Positions 33,162 to 41,757 of a DNA stretch of 64,000 nucleotides are shown here, piece by piece. The first letter of the stretch is position 1. Each line of letters starts with the position of its first letter. Source of the DNA: Leminorella grimontii ATCC 33999 = DSM 5078 (lineage in GTDB: Bacteria; Pseudomonadota; Gammaproteobacteria; Enterobacterales; Enterobacteriaceae). Position numbers and translations under genes: made by a program. The notes under the pieces are model-generated. The model worked only from the letters and a program-made list of their open reading frames with translations, made no database searches and had not been told where the DNA came from. Where the stretch lies: NCBI RefSeq assembly GCF_000439085.1, contig NZ_AUUA01000015.1, positions 1 to 64,000 of the forward strand. Reading direction: 5' to 3'.

Positions 33162-34121
33162 ATGAACTTAAAGTGTGTAATTCTCGACGACTATCAGAAC
33201 GTTGCACAGACGATGGCGGATTGGTCGACTCTGGAGGGGAGCGTAGACATCTTTTCTCTAACCGAACATATTGACGATGAATCGCAGCTTGCCGAGAAGA
33301 TTGGCGACTGCGACATTGTCGTTATCATGCGCGAGCGCACTCCCTTCACCGCTTCACTGTTTGCCCGACTGCCAAAGCTTAAGCTTCTGATTACCTCGGG
33401 CATGCGAAATGCTTCTATCGATCTGAAAGCGGCCAGTGCGCAGGGTGTGACCGTATGCGGGACGGCGAGCGGCTCAGAGCCGCCGATGGAGCTCACCTGG
33501 GCGCTAATTTTAGGGCTGGCGCGTCACGTCGTGCAGGAAAATAACGCTTTTCGTCAAAGCGGGCCGTGGCAGAGCAGCGTGGGCATGACCCTGAGCGGAA
33601 AACGCCTTGGCCTGCTGGGATTGGGTAAAATTGGCGGACGCATGGCGCAGGTAGCCAACGCGTTCGGCATGCAGGTATCGGCCTGGAGCCCTAACCTGAC
33701 GGCAGAGCGCGCTCAGGAGTGCGGCGCTCGGCTTGCGGAATCAAAAGAGGCGCTTTTGAAAGAAAGCGATATCGTCTCTATCCACCTGGTGCTGGGGGAA
33801 CGCAGCCGCGGGCTGATTGGTCGCGATGAGCTCAATATGATGAAGCCGAGCGCCCTGCTCATTAACACGTCGCGCGCCGCGATTATCAACCAGAACGCAC
33901 TGATTGACGCGTTAAGGGAAAACCGCATCGCAGGCGCAGGGCTGGACGTATTTGATATCGAGCCGCTACCCAAAGAGCACCCTTTGCGCACGTTGCCTAA
34001 CGTGCTGGCTACCCCGCACCTTGGTTACGTAGCGGACAGCAACTACCGGGGATATTTTGAAGGCGCGGTTGAAGATATTCAAGCCTTCCTTGCAGGCGCC
34101 CCCGTTCGACAGCTGAAGTAA
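33162..34121 (+). CDS. D-isomer specific 2-hydroxyacid dehydrogenase family protein
   Basis: From the ATG at 33162 the product is 319 residues (MNLKCVILDDYQNVAQTM). An in-frame ATG at 33144 adds six residues but lacks a ribosome binding site, while GGAG lies upstream of 33162. It has the NAD motif LGLLGLGKIGGRMA (about residues 150-165) and the catalytic Arg (INTSRAA), Glu (DIEPLPKEHPL) and His (TPHLGYV) of the family. It would oxidise or reduce a 2-hydroxy/2-keto acid with NAD(P); the specific substrate is unknown. It stands alone. Confidence 0.88.
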   Translation: MNLKCVILDDYQNVAQTMADWSTLEGSVDIFSLTEHIDDESQLAEKIGDCDIVVIMRERTPFTASLFARLPKLKLLITSGMRNASIDLKAASAQGVTVCGTASGSEPPMELTWALILGLARHVVQENNAFRQSGPWQSSVGMTLSGKRLGLLGLGKIGGRMAQVANAFGMQVSAWSPNLTAERAQECGARLAESKEALLKESDIVSIHLVLGERSRGLIGRDELNMMKPSALLINTSRAAIINQNALIDALRENRIAGAGLDVFDIEPLPKEHPLRTLPNVLATPHLGYVADSNYRGYFEGAVEDIQAFLAGAPVRQLK

Positions 34122-34280
34122 AACCATTAGCCATTTTTCGTTGGAGGCTCCGTTATGGCGGCGCCTCTGACGATAATATGGAACATTGGGCGCTTTAAGA
34201 ATAAAAGGGTTATTTCTTGACCTCGGGGTATTATTCAACGCATTCTTATCCGGACGGATAAAAATGAAAGAGAAGATAAT

Positions 34281-34322
34281 ATCCATCAGTGATGGATGAA
34301 TTTTTTCTAATTCGTGTATAAT
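34281..34322 (+). promoter_or_regulatory. palindrome and -10 box upstream of the PapI-like gene
   Basis: ATCCATCA-G-TGATGGAT (34281-34297) is a perfect 17-bp dyad. A perfect TATAAT follows at 34317-34322, with no good -35, and the dyad covers the -35 position. This arrangement suits a promoter that needs or is blocked by a regulator bound at the dyad. The gene's strong ribosome binding site, GGGGGGAT, lies further down. Confidence 0.55.
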
Positions 34323-34366
34323 CCGGAAATATTTATGCCTATTTTATATTTCTCTTGGGGGGATAA

Positions 34367-34690
34367 ATGAAAAATAGTGATGAGTCGGTACAAAAAGTCA
34401 CAAAAGGCGCAGCGATTACTCAGGAAATATTGGACGCTCTGGCGCAGAAGTGTGCCGAGAAATATGCCGCGGTAAAGGATAATGTTACTATTAGTGCCGA
34501 TATGAGCGATGAGACGCTGCGTAAAATTGCGCCTACGACCAACGATATTGCAGAAAGCTGCATTATTAACGTTTATCAAGCTCGCTACTATCTGCTTAAG
34601 CTGATGGAAGAAGGGCTGGTGTTAAAGACCGGCGTGAAGAAAGGATATCCTCTGCACTGGTGGCTGCTGGGCTCCGAGAAGCGGGCGTAG
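34367..34690 (+). CDS. PapI/FaeA-family winged-helix regulator
   Basis: The 107-residue protein has a C-terminal half that matches the fimbrial phase-variation regulators PapI and FaeA: an IAESCIINVYQARYYLLKL helix-turn-helix, then a wing with LKTGVKKGYPLHWWLLG. PapI works with Lrp at GATC-containing sites to switch pili expression. The N-terminal 45 residues are an extra lysine/glutamate-rich extension that PapI (about 75 aa) lacks. No fimbrial genes lie nearby, so the target is elsewhere or the role differs. The assignment rests on recognised sequence pattern. Confidence 0.7.
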   Translation: MKNSDESVQKVTKGAAITQEILDALAQKCAEKYAAVKDNVTISADMSDETLRKIAPTTNDIAESCIINVYQARYYLLKLMEEGLVLKTGVKKGYPLHWWLLGSEKRA

Positions 34691-34732
34691 TTACAGCTAC
34701 GTTGACGGTTCTTTCTCTCTTATTGTTGACTA

Positions 34733-35065
34733 TTAGCCTGCGTATTTTTTAGCGTAGGCGATGATATTATCTCGTCGTTTGTCAATTAGCGGAAAGCCTT
34801 CGTTCACCGCGTTGACATCGGCCAGTATCGCTATATCTGTTAGTTTCAGTTCTCTTTTTCCGTATGAAACTCCGCCGTTCTCTCGCTGCGTTATATGCCT
34901 TTCTCTCTTTAAGTTACAATACGCATAAATATTATTTTTAATTAGCCTATCTCGTTTAAGGGATTCTATTACGCTGACGGGATTTTTATTTATGCCTGTT
35001 GCTAAGTATATTTAAAGTGGGACTAAAGTCTCGTTTGTTATTTCAGAAAACTCTTTTAGGCCTTA
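34733..35065 (-). pseudogene. decayed protein-coding relic of unknown family
   Basis: On the minus strand, 92 sense codons run open from 35011 to the stop at 34733, with protein-like composition (for example GVSYGKRELKLTDIAILADV and EGFPLIDKRRDNIIAYAKK), but there is no ATG, GTG or TTG start at its head. Upstream the same frame continues past a TAA (35012-35014) for 16 more sensible codons (GLKEFSEITNETLVPL) to another TAA (35063-35065), preceded by ATG-TCA-AAG. This looks like a gene of about 113 codons with two nonsense mutations. I do not recognise the family. The rest of the 515-bp gap before tehB holds nothing else I can see. Confidence 0.5.
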
Positions 35066-35205
35066 CTTTGACATAAATGGCAACGGCGCAAAGAAGCGTT
35101 GCATGCTAGGATTACTCATCGCTTACCGCACCAACAGCGTCCGACGCGCTAAGCTTTATCTTTATCGCCAACGGCGTTTGGCTGTGAAAAATAAAGAGGT
35201 CTGAG

Positions 35206-36069
35206 ATGGAGTCCCTGATTTGTTATAAAGAAATGCCCCGCTGGAGTCGTGAAACGATCCCCGATGCGTTTATGCAACAGCACAATACTCAAGCCGGCAC
35301 CTGGGCTAAGCTTACCGTCTTTCGGGGCGATATGGCGTTTGCCATGCTCAATGAAGACGGAACCGAAACGGAACGCTTCGTTTTTTCTCCTGAAAGCCAG
35401 CCGCCGCTCGTCGCGCCGCAGGCGTGGCATCGGATTGTATCCTGCTCCCCCGATCTGGACTGCCAGCTGGCTTTCTACTGCCAGCCGGAGGACTATACCC
35501 AGAAGAAGTACGGTATGACGAAAACGCATTCCGAAGTGATTAACGCCGTGCGCTACGTTGAGCCCTGCAAAGCGCTGGATCTTGGATGCGGCTCAGGGCG
35601 CAACGCGCTTTATCTCAATAAGCTCGGATTTGACGTTACGGCGTATGACAAAAATGAGATGAGCATTCAGGCGATTAACGACATTATCCAAGCCGAGTCG
35701 CTAAACGGCCTGCGGGCGCAGGCGTGGAACATCAATGAACAAGACATTACCGAGCGCTACGGCTTCATTTTCTCAACCGTCGTTTTCATGTTCTTAAACC
35801 GCGATCGGGTGCCCGAGATTATTCGCAATATGCAGGAAATGACGGAGCCGGGCGGCTATAACCTGATCGTTTCCGCCATGTCGACGCCGGACTTTCCCTG
35901 TCCGATGCCTTTCTCATTCACCTTTTCTGAGAACGAGCTGAAAGAGCGCTATGAGGGTTGGGAAATCGTCAAATACAATGAAAACGTGGGAGAGCTGCAC
36001 AAAACGGACGACAGCGGGCAGCGGATCCGATTGCGCTTTGCTACGCTGCTTGCGAAGAAAACCGTCTGA
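35206..36069 (+). CDS. tehB: tellurite resistance methyltransferase TehB, long form
   Basis: The 287-residue protein resembles the long TehB of Haemophilus influenzae (286 aa). It has an N-terminal DUF1971/cupin-like domain (LICYKEMPRWSRETIPDAF ... APQAWHRI) followed by a SAM-dependent methyltransferase domain with motif I ALDLGCGSGRN (about residues 123-133) and STVVFMFLNRDRVPEII. E. coli TehB lacks the N-terminal domain. It confers tellurite resistance in relatives, probably by methylation. No tehA is adjacent. Confidence 0.93.
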   Translation: MESLICYKEMPRWSRETIPDAFMQQHNTQAGTWAKLTVFRGDMAFAMLNEDGTETERFVFSPESQPPLVAPQAWHRIVSCSPDLDCQLAFYCQPEDYTQKKYGMTKTHSEVINAVRYVEPCKALDLGCGSGRNALYLNKLGFDVTAYDKNEMSIQAINDIIQAESLNGLRAQAWNINEQDITERYGFIFSTVVFMFLNRDRVPEIIRNMQEMTEPGGYNLIVSAMSTPDFPCPMPFSFTFSENELKERYEGWEIVKYNENVGELHKTDDSGQRIRLRFATLLAKKTV

Positions 36070-36216
36070 TTTCCCTACTAGGGAGTTACGGGACACACTC
36101 TAGGGCACAGCCTAAAGCGGCGTTGCGATAGGGAAGGTGAATAGGGTACTCTGACTTGGATAATCTCTATGGGGCGTTTAGCTTGGTCCCGTTCTTAAAA
36201 AAGATATGGAGGAAAC

Positions 36217-36561
36217 ATGCGGATTCAATGGTTACTAGGCACTACGGCAGCGCTGCTGTTAGCCGGCTGTAGCAGTACTAATACGCTTACCGGCGCGGGC
36301 CAACAGGTACGGCTCGTGGACGAGCAGCCCGGAGCTCAGTGTCAGCTGCTGGGCAGCGCCGAAGGCCGCCAAAGCAATTGGATGTCTGGCGTAAACAGCG
36401 AGTATGATTCTTTCCAAAGCGCAACTAACGATCTGCGCAACAAGGCTGCGGCCATGGGCGGAAACGTGCTTTATGGCGTAGTGAGCGAAAAGCAGAACAT
36501 TCTGTCCGATCTTGCACCGATGGATACTAAGGTTGTTGGGCAGGTTTATAAGTGTCCTTAA
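36217..36561 (+). CDS. yjeI: DUF4156 lipoprotein YjeI
   Basis: The 114-residue protein starts with a lipoprotein signal peptide (MRIQWLLGTTAALLLAGC), whose lipobox LAGC would be lipidated at Cys18. It matches E. coli YjeI (about 117 aa) through VRLVDEQPGAQCQLLG, the NDLRNKAAAMGGNV block and the final GQVYKCP. The cellular role is not known. It has a GGAGG ribosome binding site. Confidence 0.9.
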   Translation: MRIQWLLGTTAALLLAGCSSTNTLTGAGQQVRLVDEQPGAQCQLLGSAEGRQSNWMSGVNSEYDSFQSATNDLRNKAAAMGGNVLYGVVSEKQNILSDLAPMDTKVVGQVYKCP

Positions 36562-36581
36562 CGGACAGATTTACCTCTCCG

Positions 36582-36601
36582 CTCCGGCCTATCGGCCGGA
36601 G
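36582..36601 (+). terminator. hairpin downstream of yjeI
   Basis: A perfect 8-bp GC-rich stem, CTCCGGCC (36582-36589) with GGCCGGAG (36594-36601), has loop TATC. No T run follows, so it may be a weak terminator or only an mRNA-stabilising stem. Confidence 0.5.
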
Positions 36602-37474
36602 TGCTGCCGTCTAAGTACGGCGTTTCTTTTATGATATCTTCACTTTTCGAAAAAACCTCCTTGCTTGAATTTTGACCAGTCATTGGCTGCGTGCATGATT
36701 TTTTAAAAAATATTTAAAATAATTAGCGTGTTATCAATTCATAAGATGAATGGCTCTTCTTCGCTATCTGGATAAAATAGAGAAAAAAATCACATATTTC
36801 TAATAATTAGAAAATTATCAGGGTTAATATAAGATAAAGATATGTCATGAAATAGTCATTTACTGTTTCGCTCTGTCGTTGATAGCGCCAATACGTCGTA
36901 TCCGTTGTGTTGTTTATTTGGTTGAAATCATATGATTTATATGAAATTAATTTTAATTGGCTAATTCTTTATTATCTTATTTATTCTCAATTTTAATTTT
37001 TATTAACAAATAAGATAAGAATTACTAAGGATAAGCTTAAAGGGTGTCATAAAAAATCGCCTTACCATGTTTTATAGAAAATAATTAAAAAATAATTTTC
37101 TCGATGATCTGATTTTTATTTCATATTTTATTTTCTTTGTTCGTTACCAATTAAATTTTTTAGTGAAGGAATAATAGAACCTGTCAAAGTTAACAGGTAT
37201 GAATAGATACTCTGGTCTGATATAAAATCCGCAAAATAGTCATTTAGTGAAGGTTAAATTTCATACAAAACCTAGGCGAAAAGAAGGTTGACGTAAGGAA
37301 TCTATTATTAGCGCTGGTCTGTTTATTAGTGAAATTAGCAAAGAAAGCCACTGTTATTGACCATGAGGGGCTCCCTCATCCGAGATAGGTCGGGTATTTC
37401 AGGGTATTAAAGCATAAGGAAATAGGGATCGTAGTCGTGGTGTGTTTTACCTATAAGGAATCAGGAAAAAAGAT
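36602..37474. other. AT-rich gene-free region upstream of the T6SS cluster
   Basis: About 870 bp, strongly AT-rich, with no credible open reading frame. It contains a 13-bp direct repeat, AAATAGTCATTTA (36850-36862 and 37234-37246), and a perfect dyad, ATGAGGG-GCT-CCCTCAT (37363-37379), preceded directly by TTGACC (37357-37362). It probably holds the control region of the T6SS operon and, being AT-rich, is a natural target for H-NS silencing (inference). Confidence 0.6.
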
Positions 37475-37987
37475 ATGGCCGATAGTTTTCAAAATGAAGT
37501 CCCTGCCGCACGCGTAAATATCAAGCTGGATCTCCATACCGGCGGCGCACAGAAAAAGGTTGAACTGCCGTTAAAGCTGTTAGTCATGGGAGATTATAGT
37601 CACGGTCAGGAGAATCGTCCGATCGCTGAAAGAGAAAAGATCTCTATTAACAAAAACAACTTTAATGCGGTATTAGCCGATCTCAATCCTAAAGCAAAGC
37701 TGACAATTAAAAACACGCTTGCCGGCGACGATTCTGAAACTAACGTCTCACTTAGTTTTAAAGACATGAAAGATTTTGAACCGGAGCAGGTTGCTAAACA
37801 AATACCCGCTTTGCGCTCACTTCTCGCTATGCGTAATTTGCTGCGTGACCTTAAATCCAACCTGTTGGATAACGCCACTTTCCGCCTGGAGCTGGAGCGT
37901 ATTTTAAAAGACGAACAATTATCCGATGAGCTGCGCGCTGAATTAGCCGCTATTGGCTCTCTGCCGGGCGATGGCTCCGCGCAATAA
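37475..37987 (+). CDS. tssB: T6SS contractile sheath small subunit TssB
   Basis: TssB (VipA/ImpB) pairs with TssC to build the contractile sheath that fires the Hcp tube. The 170-residue protein starts MADSFQNEVPAARVNIKLDL. It contains the family features LPLKLLVMGDYSHGQ, a PIAEREKISINKNNFNAVL block, and the C-terminal helix LRNLLRDLKSNLLDN-type stretch (here AMRNLLRDLKSNLLDN). An AGGAAAA site precedes the ATG. It is the first gene of the cluster, 37 bp before tssC. Confidence 0.96.
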   Translation: MADSFQNEVPAARVNIKLDLHTGGAQKKVELPLKLLVMGDYSHGQENRPIAEREKISINKNNFNAVLADLNPKAKLTIKNTLAGDDSETNVSLSFKDMKDFEPEQVAKQIPALRSLLAMRNLLRDLKSNLLDNATFRLELERILKDEQLSDELRAELAAIGSLPGDGSAQ

Positions 37988-38024
37988 CGTCTTTTTTCAA
38001 TACGTATTTTAAGAAGGATTTTTT

Positions 38025-39560
38025 ATGTCTACGCAAAACGTGAGTTCCGCAAAAGCGGGCAGCACTACGGTAAAAGAAAACGGCGGCGTCTATCAGTCGC
38101 TGTTTGACAAAATCAACCTGACGCCGGTCGCTCAGTTTGACGATCTGGTTAAGTTTCAGGACAACGACGCGCTGGCGGAAGCTTCTGCCGACGAACGCGT
38201 CACGATGGCGGTTAACGTCTTTCTGAACATGGTTCAAAAGTCTGCCCAGAAGGTGGACAAGCTGGACAAGAGCCTGCTGGACTTCCACATCAGCCAGATC
38301 GATAAGCAGCTCAGCGAACAGCTGGACGCCATCATGCATCACCCTGAGTTTCAGCAAATTGAGTCTGCGTGGCGCGGCCTGAAGTTCCTGGTCGACCGTA
38401 CGGACTTCCGTCGCAATGTGAGAATCGAAGTGCTGGACGTCTCCAAAGAGGCGTTGCAGCAGGACTTCGAAGATGCGCCGGAAACCATCCAAACCGGTTT
38501 CTATCGCCATACCTACATTCAGGAATACGACACCCCCGGCGGCGAGCCGATCGGCGTAACTATCTCTAACTTTGAGTTTGGCCGCGGCCCTCAGGACATC
38601 GCCCTGCTGCGCAACGTTTCCAAAGTCGCCGCCGCTGCGCACATGCCGTTTATCGCCTCCGTAGGCCCGGCGTTCTTTGGTAAAGAAACAATGGAAGAAG
38701 TGGCGGCCATCAAGGATATCGCCAACTATTTCGATCGCGCCGAGTACACCAAGTGGAAGAGCTTCCGCGATACGGACGATTCGCGCTACATCGGTCTGAC
38801 CCTGCCTCGCGTACTTGCGCGTCTGCCTTACGGCCCGGACACCGTGCCGGTGCGTAACTTCAACTACGTTGAGCAGGTGAAGGGGCCGGATCACGATCGC
38901 TACCTGTGGACCAACGCCTCGTTCGCGTTTGCCGCCAACATGGTAAAAAGCTTTATCCGCAACGGTTGGTGCGTTCAGGTGCGTGGCCCGCAGGCGGGCG
39001 GCCTGGTCGACGACCTGCCGATCCACCTTTACGATCTGGGCACCGGCAATCAGGTGAAGATCCCGACCGAAGTATTGATTCCGGAAACCCGCGAGTTCGA
39101 GTTCGCAAACCTTGGCTTTATCCCGCTGTCGTTCTACAAGAACCGCGACTACGCCTGCTTCTTCTCCGCCAACTCGACTCAGAAGCCTGCGCTTTACGAT
39201 ACCAAAGAAGCAACGGCCAACAGCCGCATCAACGCGCGCCTGCCGTACATCTTCCTGCTGTCTCGTATCGCTCACTATCTGAAGGTCATTCAGCGTGAAA
39301 ACATCGGCGCGACCAAAGATCGCCGCGTGCTGGAGCTTGAGCTGAACACCTGGATCAACAATCTGGTGACGGAAATGACCGACCCGAGCGATGAAGTTCA
39401 GGCGTCGCATCCGCTGCGTCAGGCGAAAGTGCTGGTTGAGGACATTGAGGACAACCCGGGCTTCTTCCGCGTGAAGACCTTCCTGGTGCCTCACTTCCAG
39501 ATCGAAGGTATGGATATCAACCTGTCTATGGTGTCACAGATGCCAAAGGCCAAGGCGTAA
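38025..39560 (+). CDS. tssC: T6SS contractile sheath large subunit TssC
   Basis: TssC (VipB/ImpC) is the larger sheath protein. The 511-residue product has the usual length and the conserved segments SAWRGLKFLVDRTDF, ISNFEFGRGPQDIALLRN, and the C-terminal PGFFRVKTFLVPHFQIEGMDINLSMVS shown in two parts here. It is cytosolic, co-transcribed with tssB and followed 27 bp later by tssK. A long antisense open frame covers the gene but is a composition artefact. Confidence 0.97.
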   Translation: MSTQNVSSAKAGSTTVKENGGVYQSLFDKINLTPVAQFDDLVKFQDNDALAEASADERVTMAVNVFLNMVQKSAQKVDKLDKSLLDFHISQIDKQLSEQLDAIMHHPEFQQIESAWRGLKFLVDRTDFRRNVRIEVLDVSKEALQQDFEDAPETIQTGFYRHTYIQEYDTPGGEPIGVTISNFEFGRGPQDIALLRNVSKVAAAAHMPFIASVGPAFFGKETMEEVAAIKDIANYFDRAEYTKWKSFRDTDDSRYIGLTLPRVLARLPYGPDTVPVRNFNYVEQVKGPDHDRYLWTNASFAFAANMVKSFIRNGWCVQVRGPQAGGLVDDLPIHLYDLGTGNQVKIPTEVLIPETREFEFANLGFIPLSFYKNRDYACFFSANSTQKPALYDTKEATANSRINARLPYIFLLSRIAHYLKVIQRENIGATKDRRVLELELNTWINNLVTEMTDPSDEVQASHPLRQAKVLVEDIEDNPGFFRVKTFLVPHFQIEGMDINLSMVSQMPKAKA

Positions 39561-39587
39561 TCCCCCCGGGATCTGGAGTCTGCAACA

Positions 39588-40940
39588 ATGAAGATCCACC
39601 GCCCGCTATGGACTGAAGGCGCCTTTTTGTCGCCGGAACAGTTCCAGCAGCAAAGCCGATGGGAAGCGTTCAGCAACGATCAGGTAGCCAGACTCGGTCT
39701 GGCTAACCCCTGGGGCGTCCAGCGCGCGACGTTTGACCCTCAGGCGCTGTCGCTTAATCGGCTCCATGCGGAAAGCCTGAGCGTCCGTCTTCCCGACGGC
39801 ACCTGGATTGATACCGACGTGTCGGACGCTTTACCGCCGGCTCGCGACCTGCGGCAAAGCGTCCCGGCCGATCGCAGCTCCATAGTCGTGCTGCTTGGTC
39901 TGCCGCTGCTGCATGCCAACGGCGGCAACTGCCATCAGGATGGCGCACATTCCGAAAGGCCGCTGCGCTATCGTCAGGAGTGGGTTGAGGTGCAGGACCT
40001 GTTTGGGCAGGGAAATGAGTCCATCGCCGTGGAGCGCTATGCGCTCACGATGCTGTTCGACTTTGAAGAGCAGGGCGACTACCTCACCTGCCCCATCGCG
40101 CGCCTTAAGCGCGACGCGAACGGCGTATTCACCGTTGACGCTTCGTTTCTTCCGCCGATGCTGAATCTGACCGCCGCGGGCGGCGTTTTGACTCAGCAGC
40201 TGGACATGCTGTGTACGCAGGTGCAGGCCAAGCGCCAGCGCCTGATGGGCATGCGGCGAGAGCGCAATCAGCAGATGGCGGAGTTTGCCGTAGCGGACGT
40301 TTCGCTGTTCTGGCTTTTGAACGCGCTTAACGGCCACGAGCCGCTGCTGAAGTTTTTACAGCAGTATCCGGCATCTCATCCTGAGCGCCTTTACCAGCAG
40401 CTTTCGTCGCTGGCCGGCGCGCTGTTGACGTTCTCTCTTGAGCACGACGTTGAGGCTATTCCCGCCTATCAGCACAAGCAGCTTAATCAGGTTTTTCCGC
40501 CGCTGTTTCGATTGATTAGCGAACTGCTGGAAGCCAGCCTGCCGTCGCGGGTCATCGCCATCGAGCTTATTCACGATCGCGGCACCCGCTGGTCGGGCCG
40601 CCTGCAGGACGTCCGCCTGACGGAAGACGCCGATTTCTTCCTGTCCGTGCGTTCGTCCATGCCTGCGCACCAACTGCTGGAGCTGTTCCCGCTGCTGTGC
40701 AAGGTAGGCTCTCCGGACGACGTCAGTCAGATAGTCAACTCGGCGCTTTCCGGTATTCCTCTCAAAACGCTCAGCCACGTGCCGGCAGCCATCCCGCTGC
40801 GTCTGGACAACCAGTACTTTGCGCTGGACTTAGCTCACCCGGCTGCGGCCAGCATGTTGGCCGCCCGCTGCTGTGAGTTTTATGTTCCCCGTTCGCTGCC
40901 GGACGTTTCACTGGAGCTTTTTGCGGTACTTAAATCATGA
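39588..40940 (+). CDS. tssK: T6SS baseplate subunit TssK
   Basis: TssK links the baseplate to the membrane complex. The 450-residue protein begins with the family start KIHRPLWTEGAFLSPEQFQQQ and has the C-terminal receptor-binding domain with AHQLLELFPLLCKVGSPDDV and IPLRLDNQYFALD. A GGAG site lies 12 bp upstream. Its last codon overlaps the start of tssL by 4 bp (ATGA), coupling their translation. Confidence 0.95.
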   Translation: MKIHRPLWTEGAFLSPEQFQQQSRWEAFSNDQVARLGLANPWGVQRATFDPQALSLNRLHAESLSVRLPDGTWIDTDVSDALPPARDLRQSVPADRSSIVVLLGLPLLHANGGNCHQDGAHSERPLRYRQEWVEVQDLFGQGNESIAVERYALTMLFDFEEQGDYLTCPIARLKRDANGVFTVDASFLPPMLNLTAAGGVLTQQLDMLCTQVQAKRQRLMGMRRERNQQMAEFAVADVSLFWLLNALNGHEPLLKFLQQYPASHPERLYQQLSSLAGALLTFSLEHDVEAIPAYQHKQLNQVFPPLFRLISELLEASLPSRVIAIELIHDRGTRWSGRLQDVRLTEDADFFLSVRSSMPAHQLLELFPLLCKVGSPDDVSQIVNSALSGIPLKTLSHVPAAIPLRLDNQYFALDLAHPAAASMLAARCCEFYVPRSLPDVSLELFAVLKS

Positions 40941-41596
40941 GTCAAAGCAGTCAAACCGTTTCCATTGACGACCTGTTGCGCGACGTCGCCCTGACCGTCG
41001 TCCACCTGCGGGCGGGCGCCGTCGTCGAGAAGGGCGAGGTTCTCTACAAACGCTGCGTGGATCAAATCACCGAGCTTCGCCAGCGCCTGACGGAGATGCA
41101 GTACGACGCCGCCGTGATTGACGACGTGAGCTATGCCGCCTGCGCGCTGCTGGATGAAACCGTTCTGCAAAGAAGCAGCGACGAAGGCTATGAAGTGTGG
41201 CAAGGGGTGCCGCTGCAGGTGACGTTTTTCAACACCTATCAGGCGGGGGATACGCTTTACGAACGCATTCGCGAGCGCATTCGCCATCCTGAGGGAAGCC
41301 AGCTGGTGCTGGCCTGCTACGACCGCGTGCTGGGACTGGGCTTTCAGGGCCGCTATCAGTCGCAGCCGCAGGGCGAGCGGGAAGCGCTGGTGATGGCCGT
41401 ACGCGATTTGCTGCCGAAAGCCTCAAGCTCAAACGGCGGTTCTTTGCTGAACGCCTTCTCCGGCGGAAAAGGAACGTGGCGCGGCGCCTCTCTGCTGTTC
41501 TGGACCGGCGTTTCGCTGGTGGCGGTGACGGCGCTGTATTTTGCGCTGCGCTACCACATAGACAGCCTGCTTTCACAGCTGGTGCAAGGCGCGTAG
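40937..41596 (+). CDS. tssL: T6SS membrane complex protein TssL (DotU family)
   Basis: The 219-residue protein has the cytoplasmic hook domain of TssL (SIDDLLRDVALTVVHLRAG, YAACALLDETVL, FFNTYQAGDTLYERI) and a single C-terminal membrane helix near residues 183-207. It is the short form without a peptidoglycan-binding domain; the next gene carries an OmpA-like domain that may supply this. It overlaps tssK by 4 bp. Confidence 0.95.
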   Translation: MSQSSQTVSIDDLLRDVALTVVHLRAGAVVEKGEVLYKRCVDQITELRQRLTEMQYDAAVIDDVSYAACALLDETVLQRSSDEGYEVWQGVPLQVTFFNTYQAGDTLYERIRERIRHPEGSQLVLACYDRVLGLGFQGRYQSQPQGEREALVMAVRDLLPKASSSNGGSLLNAFSGGKGTWRGASLLFWTGVSLVAVTALYFALRYHIDSLLSQLVQGA

Positions 41597-41603
41597 CAAC
41601 ATA

Positions 41604-41631
41604 GTAAGAATACCGAGCCCGGCATTCTTAC
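41604..41631 (+). other. hairpin downstream of tssL
   Basis: GTAAGAAT (41604-41611) pairs with ATTCTTAC (41624-41631). Three more inner GC pairs (CCG 41613-41615 with CGG 41620-41622) follow a one-base mismatch. No T run follows, so it is more likely an mRNA processing or stability element in the 161-bp tssL-ompA spacer than a terminator. Confidence 0.5.
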
Positions 41632-41757
41632 TGCGGCCGGCGTAAAGACGCGGAGCGTTTTTAAAGACAAAGAGGGGCAAGGAGCGCCCGTCGGCGCGGT
41701 GAGGATCCCGTTCGGAAACAGGCCAATCGACGTGGGATTAAAACTAAGGATGTAAAA

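Noticed and set aside
37950-39494. Antisense open frame of about 510 codons over tssC
   Set aside because: It mirrors the tssC frame and has no recognisable domains; GC-rich coding DNA commonly gives such shadows.
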